The position numbers and the translations under genes were made by a program. The notes under the pieces are model-generated. The model made no database searches. It was not told where the DNA came from and saw only the letters and a list, made by a program, of their open reading frames with translations. This document shows positions 38,794 through 49,489 of a stretch of DNA of 52,299 bases, piece by piece. Source of the stretch: Lachnospiraceae bacterium (lineage in GTDB: Bacteria; Bacillota; Clostridia; Lachnospirales; Lachnospiraceae); contig JAAWKM010000005.1 of the NCBI GenBank assembly GCA_022797375.1, positions 1 to 52,299 of the forward strand, in the 5' to 3' direction. The number at the start of each line of letters is the position of its first letter. The stretch's first letter is position 1.

Positions 38794-39228
38794 ATGTTTA
38801 AAAGAATATTTGAACTTTGTATGTGTCTTTATGTTAAATACAAGGAAGTTATTCTTTATTTGGTCTTTGGAGGGCTTACAACACTTGTCAATATAATTTC
38901 ATATGCTGTATTTGCGCATATTCTCAATATGGGCACTGTTGCAGGTACTTCGTGGGCATGGTTAATAAGTGTAATATTTGCTTATATTACTAATAAAATA
39001 TTTGTTTTTGAAAGTAAAACAGATACGTTTGTTTTACTGTTTAAGGAGTGTGTTTCATTTTTTGGGTGCAGGCTTGCAACTGGTGTAATGGATGTTGCAA
39101 TAATGTATCTTTCGGTTGATTTGCTGCATTTTAATGATATAGTTATGAAGATTGTTTCAAATGTGCTTGTTATAATTTTAAATTATATATTTAGCAAATT
39201 ATTTATTTTTAAAAAAAAGCAAGCTTAA
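38794..39228 (+). CDS. GtrA family membrane protein
   Basis: YLVFGGLTTLVNIISYAVFAHIL...WLISVIFAYITNKIFVF...ILNYIFSKLFIF; start 38794 after GGAGG. Confidence 0.9.
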   Translation: MFKRIFELCMCLYVKYKEVILYLVFGGLTTLVNIISYAVFAHILNMGTVAGTSWAWLISVIFAYITNKIFVFESKTDTFVLLFKECVSFFGCRLATGVMDVAIMYLSVDLLHFNDIVMKIVSNVLVIILNYIFSKLFIFKKKQA

Positions 39229-39247
39229 TTCTGGCAGGGGGATTAGT

Positions 39248-40342
39248 ATGGGATATGATTATCTTGTGGCAGGGGCAGGCCTTTTTGGCGCAGTCTTTGC
39301 CCATGAGGCAAATAAAGCAGGAAAAAAGTGCCTTGTTATTGATAAAAGGCCACATATAGCAGGGAATATATATACAGAGGATAATGAGGGGATACAGGTC
39401 CACAAATATGGTGCGCATATTTTCCACACATCTGATAAAAAAATATGGGATTATATAAACCAGTTTTCAGAATTTAATAATTATATTAATTCACCAATAG
39501 CAATTTACAATGATGAACTTTATAACCTTCCGTTTAATATGAATACATTTAGTAAAATGTGGGGGATTAAAACACCAGCAGAGGCACAGGAAATTATTGA
39601 GGGACAGATAAGCGGGCTGGATATTAGTGAACCGCAGAACCTTGAGGAGCAGGCTTTAAAGCTTGCAGGGCGTGATGTGTATGAGAAGCTTGTCAAAGGT
39701 TATACCCAGAAGCAGTGGGGGCGTGAATGTAAGGATTTGCCTGCATTTATTATAAAAAGGCTTCCGCTCCGTTTTACGTATGACAATAACTATTTTAATG
39801 ACAGGTACCAGGGCATTCCTGTGGATGGATATACAGCTATTGTGGAAAAAATGCTTACAGGTATTGAAACCAGGCTGTCAACGGATTATTTTGATATTAA
39901 AGACAGTGTAGATGCAGATAAGGTTATTTACACAGGGATGATTGATGAATATTATGGATATAAGCTTGGTGTGCTTGAATACCGTTCAGTGCGTTTTGAG
40001 ACAGAAAGGCTTGAGTGCAGCAATTACCAGGGAAATGCTGTTGTTAATTATACTTCGGCAGATGTGCCATATACACGTATAATTGAGCATAAACATTTTA
40101 ATTTTGGGCAGCAGCCATTTACAATTATAAGCAGGGAATATTCATCAGAGTGGGAGAAAGGGGCAGAGCCATACTATCCGGTTAATAATGAAAAGAATAA
40201 TTCTCTTTATGCAAGTTACAAGGATTTGTCAGAGGACGAAAAGAATGTAATATTTGGTGGAAGGCTTGGCCAGTATAAATATTATGATATGGATAAAGTA
40301 ATAGAAGCAGCACTTAGGCTATGTGATGCAGAATTACATTAA
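39248..40342 (+). CDS. glf: UDP-galactopyranose mutase
   Basis: YDYLVAGAGLFGAVFAHEANKAGKKCLVIDKRPHIAGNIYTE...YGAHIFHTSDKKIWDY; GYTQKQWGR. Confidence 0.97.
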   Translation: MGYDYLVAGAGLFGAVFAHEANKAGKKCLVIDKRPHIAGNIYTEDNEGIQVHKYGAHIFHTSDKKIWDYINQFSEFNNYINSPIAIYNDELYNLPFNMNTFSKMWGIKTPAEAQEIIEGQISGLDISEPQNLEEQALKLAGRDVYEKLVKGYTQKQWGRECKDLPAFIIKRLPLRFTYDNNYFNDRYQGIPVDGYTAIVEKMLTGIETRLSTDYFDIKDSVDADKVIYTGMIDEYYGYKLGVLEYRSVRFETERLECSNYQGNAVVNYTSADVPYTRIIEHKHFNFGQQPFTIISREYSSEWEKGAEPYYPVNNEKNNSLYASYKDLSEDEKNVIFGGRLGQYKYYDMDKVIEAALRLCDAELH

Positions 40343-40400
40343 AATACAGGGTGTATCTGGAAATATTTTAAACTATTTTCCAAATATGCCCTGTATTTTT
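40341..40400. terminator. Bidirectional terminator between glf and rfbB
   Basis: AAAATACAGGG ... CCCTGTATTTTTT. Confidence 0.75.
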
Positions 40401-40416
40401 TAGAAATAAATATATT

Positions 40417-41445
40417 TTAAATTGTATCACGGTTTCCATACATTTTTTCGTAATAGTCCTGGTAATCACCTTTAATAATGTTTTCCCACCATTCCCTGTT
40501 TTCAAGATACCACTGGATAGTTTTTTTAATACCTTCTTCAAATGGTGTTTCTGGAAGCCATCCAAGTTCATTGTGGATTTTGGAAGGGTCTATTGCATAG
40601 CGCCTGTCATGGCCAAGCCTGTCAGTTACATGCGTTATAAGGTCTTCACTTTTGCCAAGTCCTGCTATAACAGTTTTAACTACTTCCATATTAGTTTTTT
40701 CATTGTGACCGCCTATATTATAAACTTCGCCAGGTGTCCCTTTACGGATTATAAGGTCTATTGCGGTACAATGGTCATTTACATAAAGCCAGTCGCGTAC
40801 ATTTTCGCCAGTTCCATATACAGGTACAGGCTTATCATTCAGGACATTGGAAATAACCAGCGGGATAAGTTTTTCTGGGAAATGGTATGGCCCGTAGTTA
40901 TTTGAACATCTGGATATTGTGCATGGCAGCCCGTATGTGCGTGAATATGCCTGTACAAGCAGGTCAGCAGATGCTTTTGAAGCAGAGTAAGGGCTGCTTG
41001 TATGGATTGGTGTTGTTTCTGTAAAGAATAGGTCTGGCCTGTCAAGTGGAAGGTCTCCATAAACCTCATCAGTAGAAACCTGGTGGTAACGTTTGATACC
41101 ATACTGCCGGCATGCATCAAGCAGGACATTTGTGCCAATAATATTAGTTTTAAGGAAAACTTCTGGTTCATTTATAGAACGGTCGACATGGCTTTCAGCG
41201 GCAAAGTTTACAACTATGTCTGGCTTTTCTTCTTCAAATATTCTGTAAATTGCTTCCCTGTCTGCAATATCTGTTTTAAAAAATTTAAAATTCTGCCTTT
41301 CCATTATAGGTGCAAGTGTTTCCATATTGCCAGCATAAGTAAGTTTATCAATGCAAAGAATCATGTCATCTGGATATTTCTCTGTCATATAATGGCAGAA
41401 ATTGCCGCCAATAAAACCTGCACCGCCTGTTACAATTATATTCAT
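40417..41445 (-). CDS. rfbB: dTDP-glucose 4,6-dehydratase
   Basis: [52 protein letters not shown]. Confidence 0.97.
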   Translation of the reverse strand: MNIIVTGGAGFIGGNFCHYMTEKYPDDMILCIDKLTYAGNMETLAPIMERQNFKFFKTDIADREAIYRIFEEEKPDIVVNFAAESHVDRSINEPEVFLKTNIIGTNVLLDACRQYGIKRYHQVSTDEVYGDLPLDRPDLFFTETTPIHTSSPYSASKASADLLVQAYSRTYGLPCTISRCSNNYGPYHFPEKLIPLVISNVLNDKPVPVYGTGENVRDWLYVNDHCTAIDLIIRKGTPGEVYNIGGHNEKTNMEVVKTVIAGLGKSEDLITHVTDRLGHDRRYAIDPSKIHNELGWLPETPFEEGIKKTIQWYLENREWWENIIKGDYQDYYEKMYGNRDTI

Positions 41446-41489
41446 ATCTATTTACATCCTCCATTCTGTTATAAATCCTGGATAAAATA

Positions 41490-42368
41490 TTAATACAGGA
41501 TTTTTCCATCCGCAACTTGTTTTAGATGCTTTCCATATGCAGATTTACCATAAAGCTCTGCAGATTTTATAAGCTTGTCCTTTGGTATCCAGCCATTTTT
41601 ATATGCAATTTCTTCAATGGCTGAAATTTTAATACCCTGCCGATTTTCTATAACCCTTACAAATTCTGTAGCATCGGATAGTGCATCAATTGTCCCGGTA
41701 TCCAGCCATGCATAACCACGGCCTAAAGTTATTACGTTTAGCTGGCCTTCTTCAAGGTACATCCTGTTAAGGTCTGTTATTTCAAGTTCACCACGTTTAG
41801 ATGGTTTTACTTTTTTTGCCATTTCTACGACCCTGTTATCATAGAAATAAAGGCCTGTAACACAATAATTTGACTTAGGGTGTTCAGGTTTTTCTTCAAT
41901 GGAAACAGCTTTGCCATTTTCATCAAATTCAACTATGCCAAAACGCTCAGGGTCATCAACATAATAACCAAATATAGTAGCACCATTTTCCGCCGCTGCA
42001 GCTTCTTTAAGATGTCTTCCAAGACCGCTTCCATAAAATATGTTATCGCCAAGTACCATTGCGCATGAGTCGCCAGCTATAAAATCCTCACCTATAATAA
42101 ATGCCTGTGCAAGCCCGTCAGGGGAAGGCTGTATCTTATAACTTAAATTTATACCAAAATTACTTCCATCACCAAGAAGGCGTTCAAAATTGCCTATATC
42201 AATGCTTGTAGATATTATAAGGATATCGCGTATGCCAGCAAGCATAAGGGTTGAAAGCGGATAGTAAATCATTGGTTTATCATAAACTGGCAGCAACTGT
42301 TTGGAAGTAACCATGGTAAGCGGGTACAGTCTTGTCCCTGAACCGCCAGCAAGTATAATTCCTTTCAT
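41490..42368 (-). CDS. rfbA: Glucose-1-phosphate thymidylyltransferase
   Basis: [46 protein letters not shown]. Confidence 0.98.
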   Translation of the reverse strand: MKGIILAGGSGTRLYPLTMVTSKQLLPVYDKPMIYYPLSTLMLAGIRDILIISTSIDIGNFERLLGDGSNFGINLSYKIQPSPDGLAQAFIIGEDFIAGDSCAMVLGDNIFYGSGLGRHLKEAAAAENGATIFGYYVDDPERFGIVEFDENGKAVSIEEKPEHPKSNYCVTGLYFYDNRVVEMAKKVKPSKRGELEITDLNRMYLEEGQLNVITLGRGYAWLDTGTIDALSDATEFVRVIENRQGIKISAIEEIAYKNGWIPKDKLIKSAELYGKSAYGKHLKQVADGKILY

Positions 42369-42534
42369 TTATTATTCCTCCAATATATCTTAATTATGTC
42401 TGTGTCCGGTGTAGGACGGGAACGTTGTATATAGCCTTGCAATGCACAAGATATATACAACCAGCAGTATAACATATATTAACAGTTTTTGCTAGTATTT
42501 GTATAATATGCTTCGCATCTGCTTCATAAAAATC

Positions 42535-42557
42535 CCCATGCCGTGCAAAGCACGGCA
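42535..42557 (-). terminator. Hairpin/terminator downstream of the 42609 gene
   Basis: TGCCGTGC-TTT-GCACGGCA followed by ATTTTTATG on the minus strand. Confidence 0.6.
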
Positions 42558-42608
42558 CAAATAGTAATGAAAAATGCTGTGGTATTATAATAGTTCTTTA
42601 TGTTAATA

Positions 42609-43238
42609 TCAGAATTTTAAATTATTTATTCTTTCTGCTATGTTTTTCTCAAATTCTTCGTCTGAAAAACCAGGGTCTTTTGTTTCACGCCATATTTTAC
42701 ATGGAACTTCTTCACACTGTCCACAGTTACGCAGTTTTTTAGTTTTGACAGAACATGTATAAATATTACAGGCTTTGCCTTCTGGTGCATGGAACACTTT
42801 TCCCTGGCATTCATTACAGCCCTGGCACATATTACCAAGGAAGTTACATTTGCTGCATTCTGTGCCACAACAGCTTATACCAAGTATTTTCCTTTGCTGT
42901 TTCATGCTAAAACCATTAAGTACAAGTTCATATGATTTATCAAGGAGGTCTTTTAGCAGGCTGTCAGGAACATTGCCATCAGGTTTTACAGAGTTCCAGT
43001 GTTTTTTATTCATATAGTAGCCTGGCACAATATCTTCATACTGTTCCCTTAGGAAGCTTCCTTCCTCTGGTTCTGCTTTTAGTGTAATATAATATGGTAT
43101 ATTGCTTCCATGTTCAAGACATAATGCAGCAAACATCTTGCCGCCAATGTTATAGCGCACCCAGTTCCAGTCTTTTTGCAAATCTTTTGTAACTCCGCGT
43201 TTGTTTAGTAAATAGCCATCTAACCAGTCATATTTCAT
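42609..43238 (-). CDS. MmcQ/YjbR-like domain fused to a Cys-rich DUF3795-like domain
   Basis: N-terminal MmcQ/YjbR-like; C-terminal CCGTECSKCNFLGNMCQGCNECQGKVFHAPEGKACNIYTCSVKTKKLRNCGQCEEVPC. Confidence 0.75.
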   Translation of the reverse strand: MKYDWLDGYLLNKRGVTKDLQKDWNWVRYNIGGKMFAALCLEHGSNIPYYITLKAEPEEGSFLREQYEDIVPGYYMNKKHWNSVKPDGNVPDSLLKDLLDKSYELVLNGFSMKQQRKILGISCCGTECSKCNFLGNMCQGCNECQGKVFHAPEGKACNIYTCSVKTKKLRNCGQCEEVPCKIWRETKDPGFSDEEFEKNIAERINNLKF

Positions 43239-43309
43239 AAATTCTAACTCCTTTTTTATAATAAAAATACAGTTTTAAAAAAATACAGGGTTTTAAAGGT
43301 GTATGCATT

Positions 43310-44215
43310 TTATTTGTAAATGCTGGACATGTTTTTAATAATAGTATTTAAGTCTTTTCTTATTTCTTCAGGTTCTTTTAATTCCACGCCATCACCAAAT
43401 GAAAGCAGCCAGCTTAACAGGTAATTTTTACTGGTATAACCTGACTGGAACAACAGCCTGCCGTCTTCCTGTTCTGTATAACAGCCTGTCCCAAATTCGT
43501 CTACAAGCCGCCATTTGTGTTCTGGCTGGAATAATGCTTTTACATTTATGTTTTCTGTAAATATTTTCTTGTCTTCTAAATCTGGAAGAGGGTATTTTCT
43601 TGCGGTGAAGGCTATACCTGTGGAAATGGTTTCTTCCATGCGGTTTAGTTTAAATAACCTGAAATCCCTGCGTGTTTTACACCAGCCCCATACATACCAG
43701 CCAGCCCACTGGAATATAAGGCAGTATGGTTCTATCTGGCGCTGGCTTTCCCCTGTTGGTGAGTAATAATAGAAATTAATCTCTGTTTTTTGTTCAATTG
43801 CATTTCTGATAATTTCTATTTTAGTTGAAAGTGAATTTTTATACCAGGATGAGAGGCTGATTAACATAGACTGGTTTCCTGCCATAAAGCATGAAGAGCC
43901 TGCGGAAAGTTTCTCCATAAGCTGTACATAACGGTTTGTCTGGTTAATGCTGTCAAGGCTTCTAAGACCTGCAAGTATATCCTGCATTTCCTTATTTGTA
44001 AAAAGGGTCTGGTTTATTTTATATCCATCCATTATGGAAATCCCGCCACCATGTCCCTGTGTAGTGAGTACAGGAATTCCTGCTTTGCATAATTCTTCTA
44101 TATCCCTGTTTATGGTACGCCTGCTTACCTCAAAATGTTCTGCAAGTTCAGGTGCAGTTACTTTTTCTTTTTGCAGTAAAATGGATAAAATTCCAATCAG
44201 CCTGTCTATTCTCAT
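43310..44215 (-). CDS. YafY-type HTH/WYL domain transcriptional regulator
   Basis: MRIDRLIGILSILLQKEKVTAPELAEHFEVSRRTINRDIEELCKAGIPV; WYL-like EINFYYYSPTGESQRQIEPYCLIFQWAGWYVWGWC. Confidence 0.93.
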   Translation of the reverse strand: MRIDRLIGILSILLQKEKVTAPELAEHFEVSRRTINRDIEELCKAGIPVLTTQGHGGGISIMDGYKINQTLFTNKEMQDILAGLRSLDSINQTNRYVQLMEKLSAGSSCFMAGNQSMLISLSSWYKNSLSTKIEIIRNAIEQKTEINFYYYSPTGESQRQIEPYCLIFQWAGWYVWGWCKTRRDFRLFKLNRMEETISTGIAFTARKYPLPDLEDKKIFTENINVKALFQPEHKWRLVDEFGTGCYTEQEDGRLLFQSGYTSKNYLLSWLLSFGDGVELKEPEEIRKDLNTIIKNMSSIYK

Positions 44216-44336
44216 ATTAATCTCCTCTTTTTTATTATAATATTAAAAACACGGCACCAGTATGTCATGTATGGATTATAACATAAAATATAGCAGGGTA
44301 AACTCACCATACCACAGAAAATAAGTACCAGAAACA

Positions 44337-44406
44337 GTCTGGACACAAAAAACCTGCGTCCGTTTGCCAGCACAGGATAACTGGAAATTTTATGAAAGGG
44401 ACGTGG
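44337..44406. repeat. Half-element (right arm only) of palindromic family 1, copy F
   Basis: CAGTCTGGACACAAAAAACCTGCGTCCGTTTGCCAGCACAGGATAACTGGAAATTTTATGAAAGGGACGTG; no core or left arm. Confidence 0.75.
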
Positions 44407-44645
44407 ACACATAAATATTATGTTTTGCCTGTTCTTGTGCCATTGAAAAATGGGAACACTTTTTATAAAAGGGAGTTACAAAAAATATAATTTTTGTTAA
44501 ATTTGGTGTGATTTGCCACAATTATTACATAATTTGGCTGTATATTAGACTATGTAATATAGTAATATGCCATAAGTCTAAATTAGCATAAAACAGGACT
44601 GCTGGCGGGCAGTTGCTGGAATTTATCTGAATAGGAGGGAATGTT

Positions 44646-46067
44646 ATGGAAACAAGGAAAAAGTTACAATGGACAGCAGTTGCTGCTTTTGCTGTTACAG
44701 CATGGACATGGGCAGGGGCGGATAATGCATCAGCAGCGGTTACTGCTGGTGACATAGAGGTCAGCGGTACTGCACAGAAGATGTATGTAAATGTCAGCCA
44801 GGATAAGGAAATGGTTTTTGGGACAGCAACAAGAAGCAGAAAATCTGGCAAAGTAGTATTTAAAGTATCTTCGTGGAATCTTTATGAAACTGGCAGCAAT
44901 AAAAGGGCAGAAATTGATTTATCTAAACTGAGTAATATAAAGGACAATTATATTGCAGTTAAGACAGATGACATGGAAGTGCCAGTTATTGTAAAAATTC
45001 CGGCAAATGATAAAGTTTCTTCTGTAAAATATAATGGTGCTACCCAGGAACTGGAGATTAAAACCGGGGAAAGCAGGACATCATTAAAAGCAGCATCAGC
45101 TTATGAGTGGAGGACAGTATACAGTAACTGGCAGGCCCCTGGTGAAACACAGCAGCTTACTGATGGTAAGGTATCAGGTGTATTTGGGGAATTCCAGTTC
45201 CAGGGAGGGACATTATATATAAGGACTCCAGGTGAAGAACTGTCAAAGATAACAGAAACAGCAGATGCTGAATTAAAAGAATGCTATGATGCAGGAAATA
45301 CTGACAAGGAAGTAAAAGTTTATGATGCACCAAAGCTTCCAGGCAGGGAGACGAAGATAAATATTGCAAAGCAGGCTAACGGACCGGCTGTTTCTGTACA
45401 GTATACATCTGGCACACTGACACTTCCTAAATTATCTGAATACCGTATTGTAACAGTTTCGGGCAGTTCTGTAACAATACCAGATAATGTTATTAAAAAT
45501 GAAAGTGTGAAAAGGGGAGTTACACTGGATGAACTGCTGCCAGGAGAGTTTGAAAGCGGTATTTTAGAAGTGCGCACCGTACCAAATACTTCAAGGAAAA
45601 AATGTGCATCTAAATGGACACGTATACCGTTAGAGAAACCATCAATGCTTCAGACATCTGGAAATGATACACTTACCAGCAAACCAGCAGCACCAGCAGA
45701 TGGTGTATATAAATGGGGCGGCGGTGGCATTAAAAATGTAACAGTAACAGGCGCCTCTGATGGGACTGGGGCAAAACCTGTACTTGTTAAAGCAGACTAC
45801 CAGAGTACCAGCAAAGGATATGATGTTGTAATTACAAGTACCAGCAATGTAAATTACCGTGTAGTGGTTATGGATAGGGAAGAGAAGCCAGGAGCTTCTG
45901 CAAGCACAAGGACATTAAGGGCAAATTCATCATTAACATTAAGCGGTTTAAAGGATGGCCAGGTTATTTATATACGCCAGGATGGCAGCAGCAGCACAAA
46001 GACATGGGCTGGCGAATATACAAAATTTGGTACTGTTGATTTTCCAAAACAGGAAAATGCAGGCTAA
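44646..46067 (+). CDS. Secreted protein of unknown function (signal peptide)
   Basis: METRKKLQWTAVAAFAVTAWTWAGADNASA signal peptide; RBS aggagggaatgtt; no recognised domain. Confidence 0.75.
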   Translation: METRKKLQWTAVAAFAVTAWTWAGADNASAAVTAGDIEVSGTAQKMYVNVSQDKEMVFGTATRSRKSGKVVFKVSSWNLYETGSNKRAEIDLSKLSNIKDNYIAVKTDDMEVPVIVKIPANDKVSSVKYNGATQELEIKTGESRTSLKAASAYEWRTVYSNWQAPGETQQLTDGKVSGVFGEFQFQGGTLYIRTPGEELSKITETADAELKECYDAGNTDKEVKVYDAPKLPGRETKINIAKQANGPAVSVQYTSGTLTLPKLSEYRIVTVSGSSVTIPDNVIKNESVKRGVTLDELLPGEFESGILEVRTVPNTSRKKCASKWTRIPLEKPSMLQTSGNDTLTSKPAAPADGVYKWGGGGIKNVTVTGASDGTGAKPVLVKADYQSTSKGYDVVITSTSNVNYRVVVMDREEKPGASASTRTLRANSSLTLSGLKDGQVIYIRQDGSSSTKTWAGEYTKFGTVDFPKQENAG

Positions 46068-46089
46068 TAAAAATCCGTAGGAGGAAATA

Positions 46090-47100
46090 ATGGACAATAT
46101 TTTGGTAACAGGCGGTGCTGGGTTTATTGGCAGCCATACAACAGTAGAACTTCTTAATGCAGGATATAGTGTAACAGTTATTGATAATCTTGTTAATTCA
46201 AGCAGGGAGTCATTAGAAAGGGTTAAGAAAATAACTGGTAAAAGTGTTAAATTCTATGAAGATGACCTGCTTGACATGGAAGCTTTACAAAATATATTTG
46301 AGAAGGAAAGTATTTCTTCAGTTATACATTTTGCTGGTTTAAAAGCGGTAGGAGAGTCTTGTGAGATACCACTTGCATATTTTAATAATAATGTAACAGG
46401 CACTATAAACCTGCTTATGGCGATGGAAAAATACAATGTAAAATCACTTGTATTCAGCTCATCAGCTACAGTATATGGCAAACCTGCAAGTGTGCCAATC
46501 AGGGAAGATTTTCCATTATCAGTATCTAACCCTTATGGCAGGACAAAACTTATAATTGAAGATATGTTAAGGGATATATACAAGGCTGATGAAAGCTGGG
46601 ACATTGCCCTTTTAAGGTATTTTAACCCTATAGGGGCACATGAAAGTGGGGAAATCGGGGAAAGCCCTAATGGAATACCTAATAACCTGCTGCCATATGT
46701 TGCTAAAGTTGCAACAGGTGAACTTGAAGTTGTAAATGTATTTGGTGATGACTATGATACACCAGATGGTACAGGTGTCCGTGATTATATACATGTAACA
46801 GATTTAGCAGAAGGGCATATAAAAGCCCTTGAAAAACTAAGTTCACATCCAGGGCTTGTAACTTATAACCTTGGAACAGGCAAAGGCTACAGTGTGCTTG
46901 AAATAATCCATAATTTTGAGAAAGCATGTGGCAAAGAAATCCCATATAAAATTGCAGACAGAAGGCCTGGTGATATAGACATGTGCTATGCTGACCCTGG
47001 CAAAGCAAAAAAAGAGCTTGGATGGGAAGCAAAAAGGGATATAGATAAAATGTGTGAGGATGCATGGAGATGGCAGAGCAAATATCCAAAAGGGCTTTGA
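46090..47100 (+). CDS. galE: UDP-glucose 4-epimerase
   Basis: [62 protein letters not shown]. Confidence 0.97.
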   Translation: MDNILVTGGAGFIGSHTTVELLNAGYSVTVIDNLVNSSRESLERVKKITGKSVKFYEDDLLDMEALQNIFEKESISSVIHFAGLKAVGESCEIPLAYFNNNVTGTINLLMAMEKYNVKSLVFSSSATVYGKPASVPIREDFPLSVSNPYGRTKLIIEDMLRDIYKADESWDIALLRYFNPIGAHESGEIGESPNGIPNNLLPYVAKVATGELEVVNVFGDDYDTPDGTGVRDYIHVTDLAEGHIKALEKLSSHPGLVTYNLGTGKGYSVLEIIHNFEKACGKEIPYKIADRRPGDIDMCYADPGKAKKELGWEAKRDIDKMCEDAWRWQSKYPKGL

Positions 47101-47128
47101 CAAAATATCCAGTGCAGGAGTTATTAAA

Positions 47129-47698
47129 ATGAGGTATTACATTGCAGACTGCCATTTTGGGCATGACAAAGCCAGGATTTTAGACAACCGGAATTTTGCC
47201 AGTCTGGAGCAGATGGATGAAGAAATGATTGAAATATGGAATAGAACCATCCGCAAGAAAAAAGATGAAGTAGTTATACTTGGTGACCTGTCTGTTGAAA
47301 AAGGTGAGGCAGTTAATACACTTTTAAAAAGGTTAAATGGCAGGAAATATCTTGTTTCAGGTAACCATGATATGAGGTTTCTGCATGACAAAAAATTTGA
47401 TGTATCACTTTTTGAATGGATAAAACCATATGCAGAACTTAGGGATAATAACAGGACAGTGGTATTAAGCCACTATCCTGTTATATGTTATAACGGACAG
47501 TACCATGGGAATAGTACATATATGCTGTATGGGCATGTACATAATACGGCTGATTACCAGAATGTAAAACGGTTTGTAAAAGAAACAAGAGAGAGTTTTT
47601 CAGGGGAAGAGAAAATTCCGTGTAATATGATAAACTGTTTTGCTATGTTTTCTGGCTACCGTCCGCTTACTTTGGATGAATGGATAGAATTGATTTGA
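47129..47698 (+). CDS. Metallophosphoesterase
   Basis: MRYYIADCHFGHDKARI, ILGDLSVEKG, VSGNHDMR, VLSHYPV, GHVHN. Confidence 0.92.
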   Translation: MRYYIADCHFGHDKARILDNRNFASLEQMDEEMIEIWNRTIRKKKDEVVILGDLSVEKGEAVNTLLKRLNGRKYLVSGNHDMRFLHDKKFDVSLFEWIKPYAELRDNNRTVVLSHYPVICYNGQYHGNSTYMLYGHVHNTADYQNVKRFVKETRESFSGEEKIPCNMINCFAMFSGYRPLTLDEWIELI

Positions 47699-47724
47699 CA
47701 AAGTGTGGCATTTAAGTTAAAATA
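47695..47724 (+). promoter_or_regulatory. Promoter of the T-box/tyrS unit
   Basis: TTGACA - 18 bp - TAAAAT, overlapping the preceding stop codon. Confidence 0.65.
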
Positions 47725-47738
47725 CATATGTAAATACG

Positions 47739-48006
47739 TTGAAAAGAAGAAGTAGCAGCAGAGGGAAGTTTATAGAAAGCCACCGGCTGATGGAAGGTGC
47801 AGCGGAACCTGTATGTGAATACATCTTGGAGTAGCGGGCTGAAGGGCATATGCCTTGTAAGCTTAGACGGTAGTGCATCCGTTATAATGCAGGGATATGA
47901 TAGTATCCTGTAGAGGCAGCAGGTGTGAACCTGTTGTAAAAAAAGGTGGTAACGCGGTAATTCCGTCCTTTTATCTGTATTATATGCAGATAAAAGGACT
48001 TTTTTA
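47739..48006 (+). promoter_or_regulatory. T-box leader (tyrosyl), with terminator
   Basis: AAGGTGGTAACGCGG T-box-like motif; TAC specifier candidate at 47820-47822; terminator GTCCTTTTATCTG...CAGATAAAAGGACTTTTTT; upstream of tyrS. Confidence 0.92.
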
Positions 48007-48073
48007 TTTTGTGGGATTATTTGTTCTTCTATAGGAACTATACAATATAAGAAAAACTGAAAGGGGAATTATT

Positions 48074-49297
48074 ATGGAACTATATGACGAACTTACAGCG
48101 CGCGGGCTTATTGCCCAGGTGACAGACGAAGAAGAAATTAAGGAACTTATTAACAATGGGAAGGCAATATTTTATATAGGGTTTGACCCTACAGCTGACA
48201 GCCTGCATGTAGGACATTTTATGGCTCTGTGCCTTATGAAAAGGTTACAGGAAGCTGGTAATAAACCTATAGCCCTTATTGGCGGCGGGACTGCTATGAT
48301 TGGTGACCCGTCAGGCAGGACAGATATGCGCCAGATGATGACACCAGAAACTATTAACCACAATGTAGAATGTTTTAAAAAGCAGATGGAAAAATTTATT
48401 GATTTTTCAAATGATAAAGCACTGCTTGTAAATAATGCTGACTGGCTTATGGACCTTAACTATATGGAAGTACTGAGGGAAACCGGGCCGCATTTTTCAG
48501 TGAACCGTATGCTTGCAGCAGAGTGCTACAAGCAGCGTATGGAAAAGGGTCTTACATTCCTTGAGTTTAATTATATGATAATGCAAAGTTTTGACTTCTA
48601 CACATTGTTCCAGAAATACGGCTGTAACATGGAATTTGGCGGTGATGACCAGTGGAGCAATATGCTTGGAGGTACAGAACTTATACGCCGCAAGCTTGGT
48701 AAGAATGCTTATGCAATGACTATAAACCTGCTTCTTAATTCTGAAGGCAAGAAAATGGGCAAAACCCAGTCAGGCGCTGTATGGCTTGACCCTGCAAAGA
48801 CAAGTCCGTTTGACTTTTACCAGTACTGGAGGAATGTAAGTGATGCAGATGTGTTAAAATGCCTGCGTATGCTTACATTCCTTCCATTGGAACAAATTAA
48901 TGAGATGGACAAATGGGAGGGAAGCCAGCTTAACGAAGCAAAGGAAATACTTGCATTTGAGTTAACAAAACTTGTACATGGTGAAGAAGAAGCATCAAAG
49001 GCAAAAGAAAGTGCGAGGGCGCTTTTCTCAAGTGGTAATGCAGCGGATATGCCAGTAGCAGAACTTACGGACAGTGATTTTGAAAATGGCCAGATTGGAA
49101 TATTAAAACTTCTTGTAAAGGCAGGGCTTGCACCATCAAATGCAGAAGCACGCCGTAATGTGGAACAGGGAGGCGTTACAATAAATGGTGAAAAAGCTGC
49201 TGATACTAAAGCAGCAGTTACAAAAGAGCAGATAGGTGAAGATGGCATTATATTAAAACGTGGCAAAAAGAAATTTGTAAAAGTTATCTGCAAATAA
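48074..49297 (+). CDS. tyrS: Tyrosyl-tRNA synthetase
   Basis: [63 protein letters not shown]. Confidence 0.98.
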   Translation: MELYDELTARGLIAQVTDEEEIKELINNGKAIFYIGFDPTADSLHVGHFMALCLMKRLQEAGNKPIALIGGGTAMIGDPSGRTDMRQMMTPETINHNVECFKKQMEKFIDFSNDKALLVNNADWLMDLNYMEVLRETGPHFSVNRMLAAECYKQRMEKGLTFLEFNYMIMQSFDFYTLFQKYGCNMEFGGDDQWSNMLGGTELIRRKLGKNAYAMTINLLLNSEGKKMGKTQSGAVWLDPAKTSPFDFYQYWRNVSDADVLKCLRMLTFLPLEQINEMDKWEGSQLNEAKEILAFELTKLVHGEEEASKAKESARALFSSGNAADMPVAELTDSDFENGQIGILKLLVKAGLAPSNAEARRNVEQGGVTINGEKAADTKAAVTKEQIGEDGIILKRGKKKFVKVICK

Positions 49298-49330
49298 AAA
49301 CCTGGAATTGAAATGCATTTTATACAGGGT

Positions 49331-49370
49331 AAAAGGCATATTGCTGTAATCTGGCAATATGCCTTTTTGC
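49331..49370. terminator. tyrS terminator
   Basis: AAAAGGCATATTGC ... GCAATATGCCTTTTT. Confidence 0.9.
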
Positions 49371-49489
49371 ATAAATGCTGCACATATGTAACTGTTTTAA
49401 CCCACACAGCAGCATTTAATCCTGGTTCTGGCAATAATCCATGGTTAAAAGGGAAGCTGGTTAATTGCTGTTATTTATTAAATAAAATA

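Noticed and set aside
42430-42472. GTTGTATATA...TATATACAAC hairpin as another copy of families 1 or 2
   Set aside because: No shared core or arm sequence with either family; single small hairpin only.
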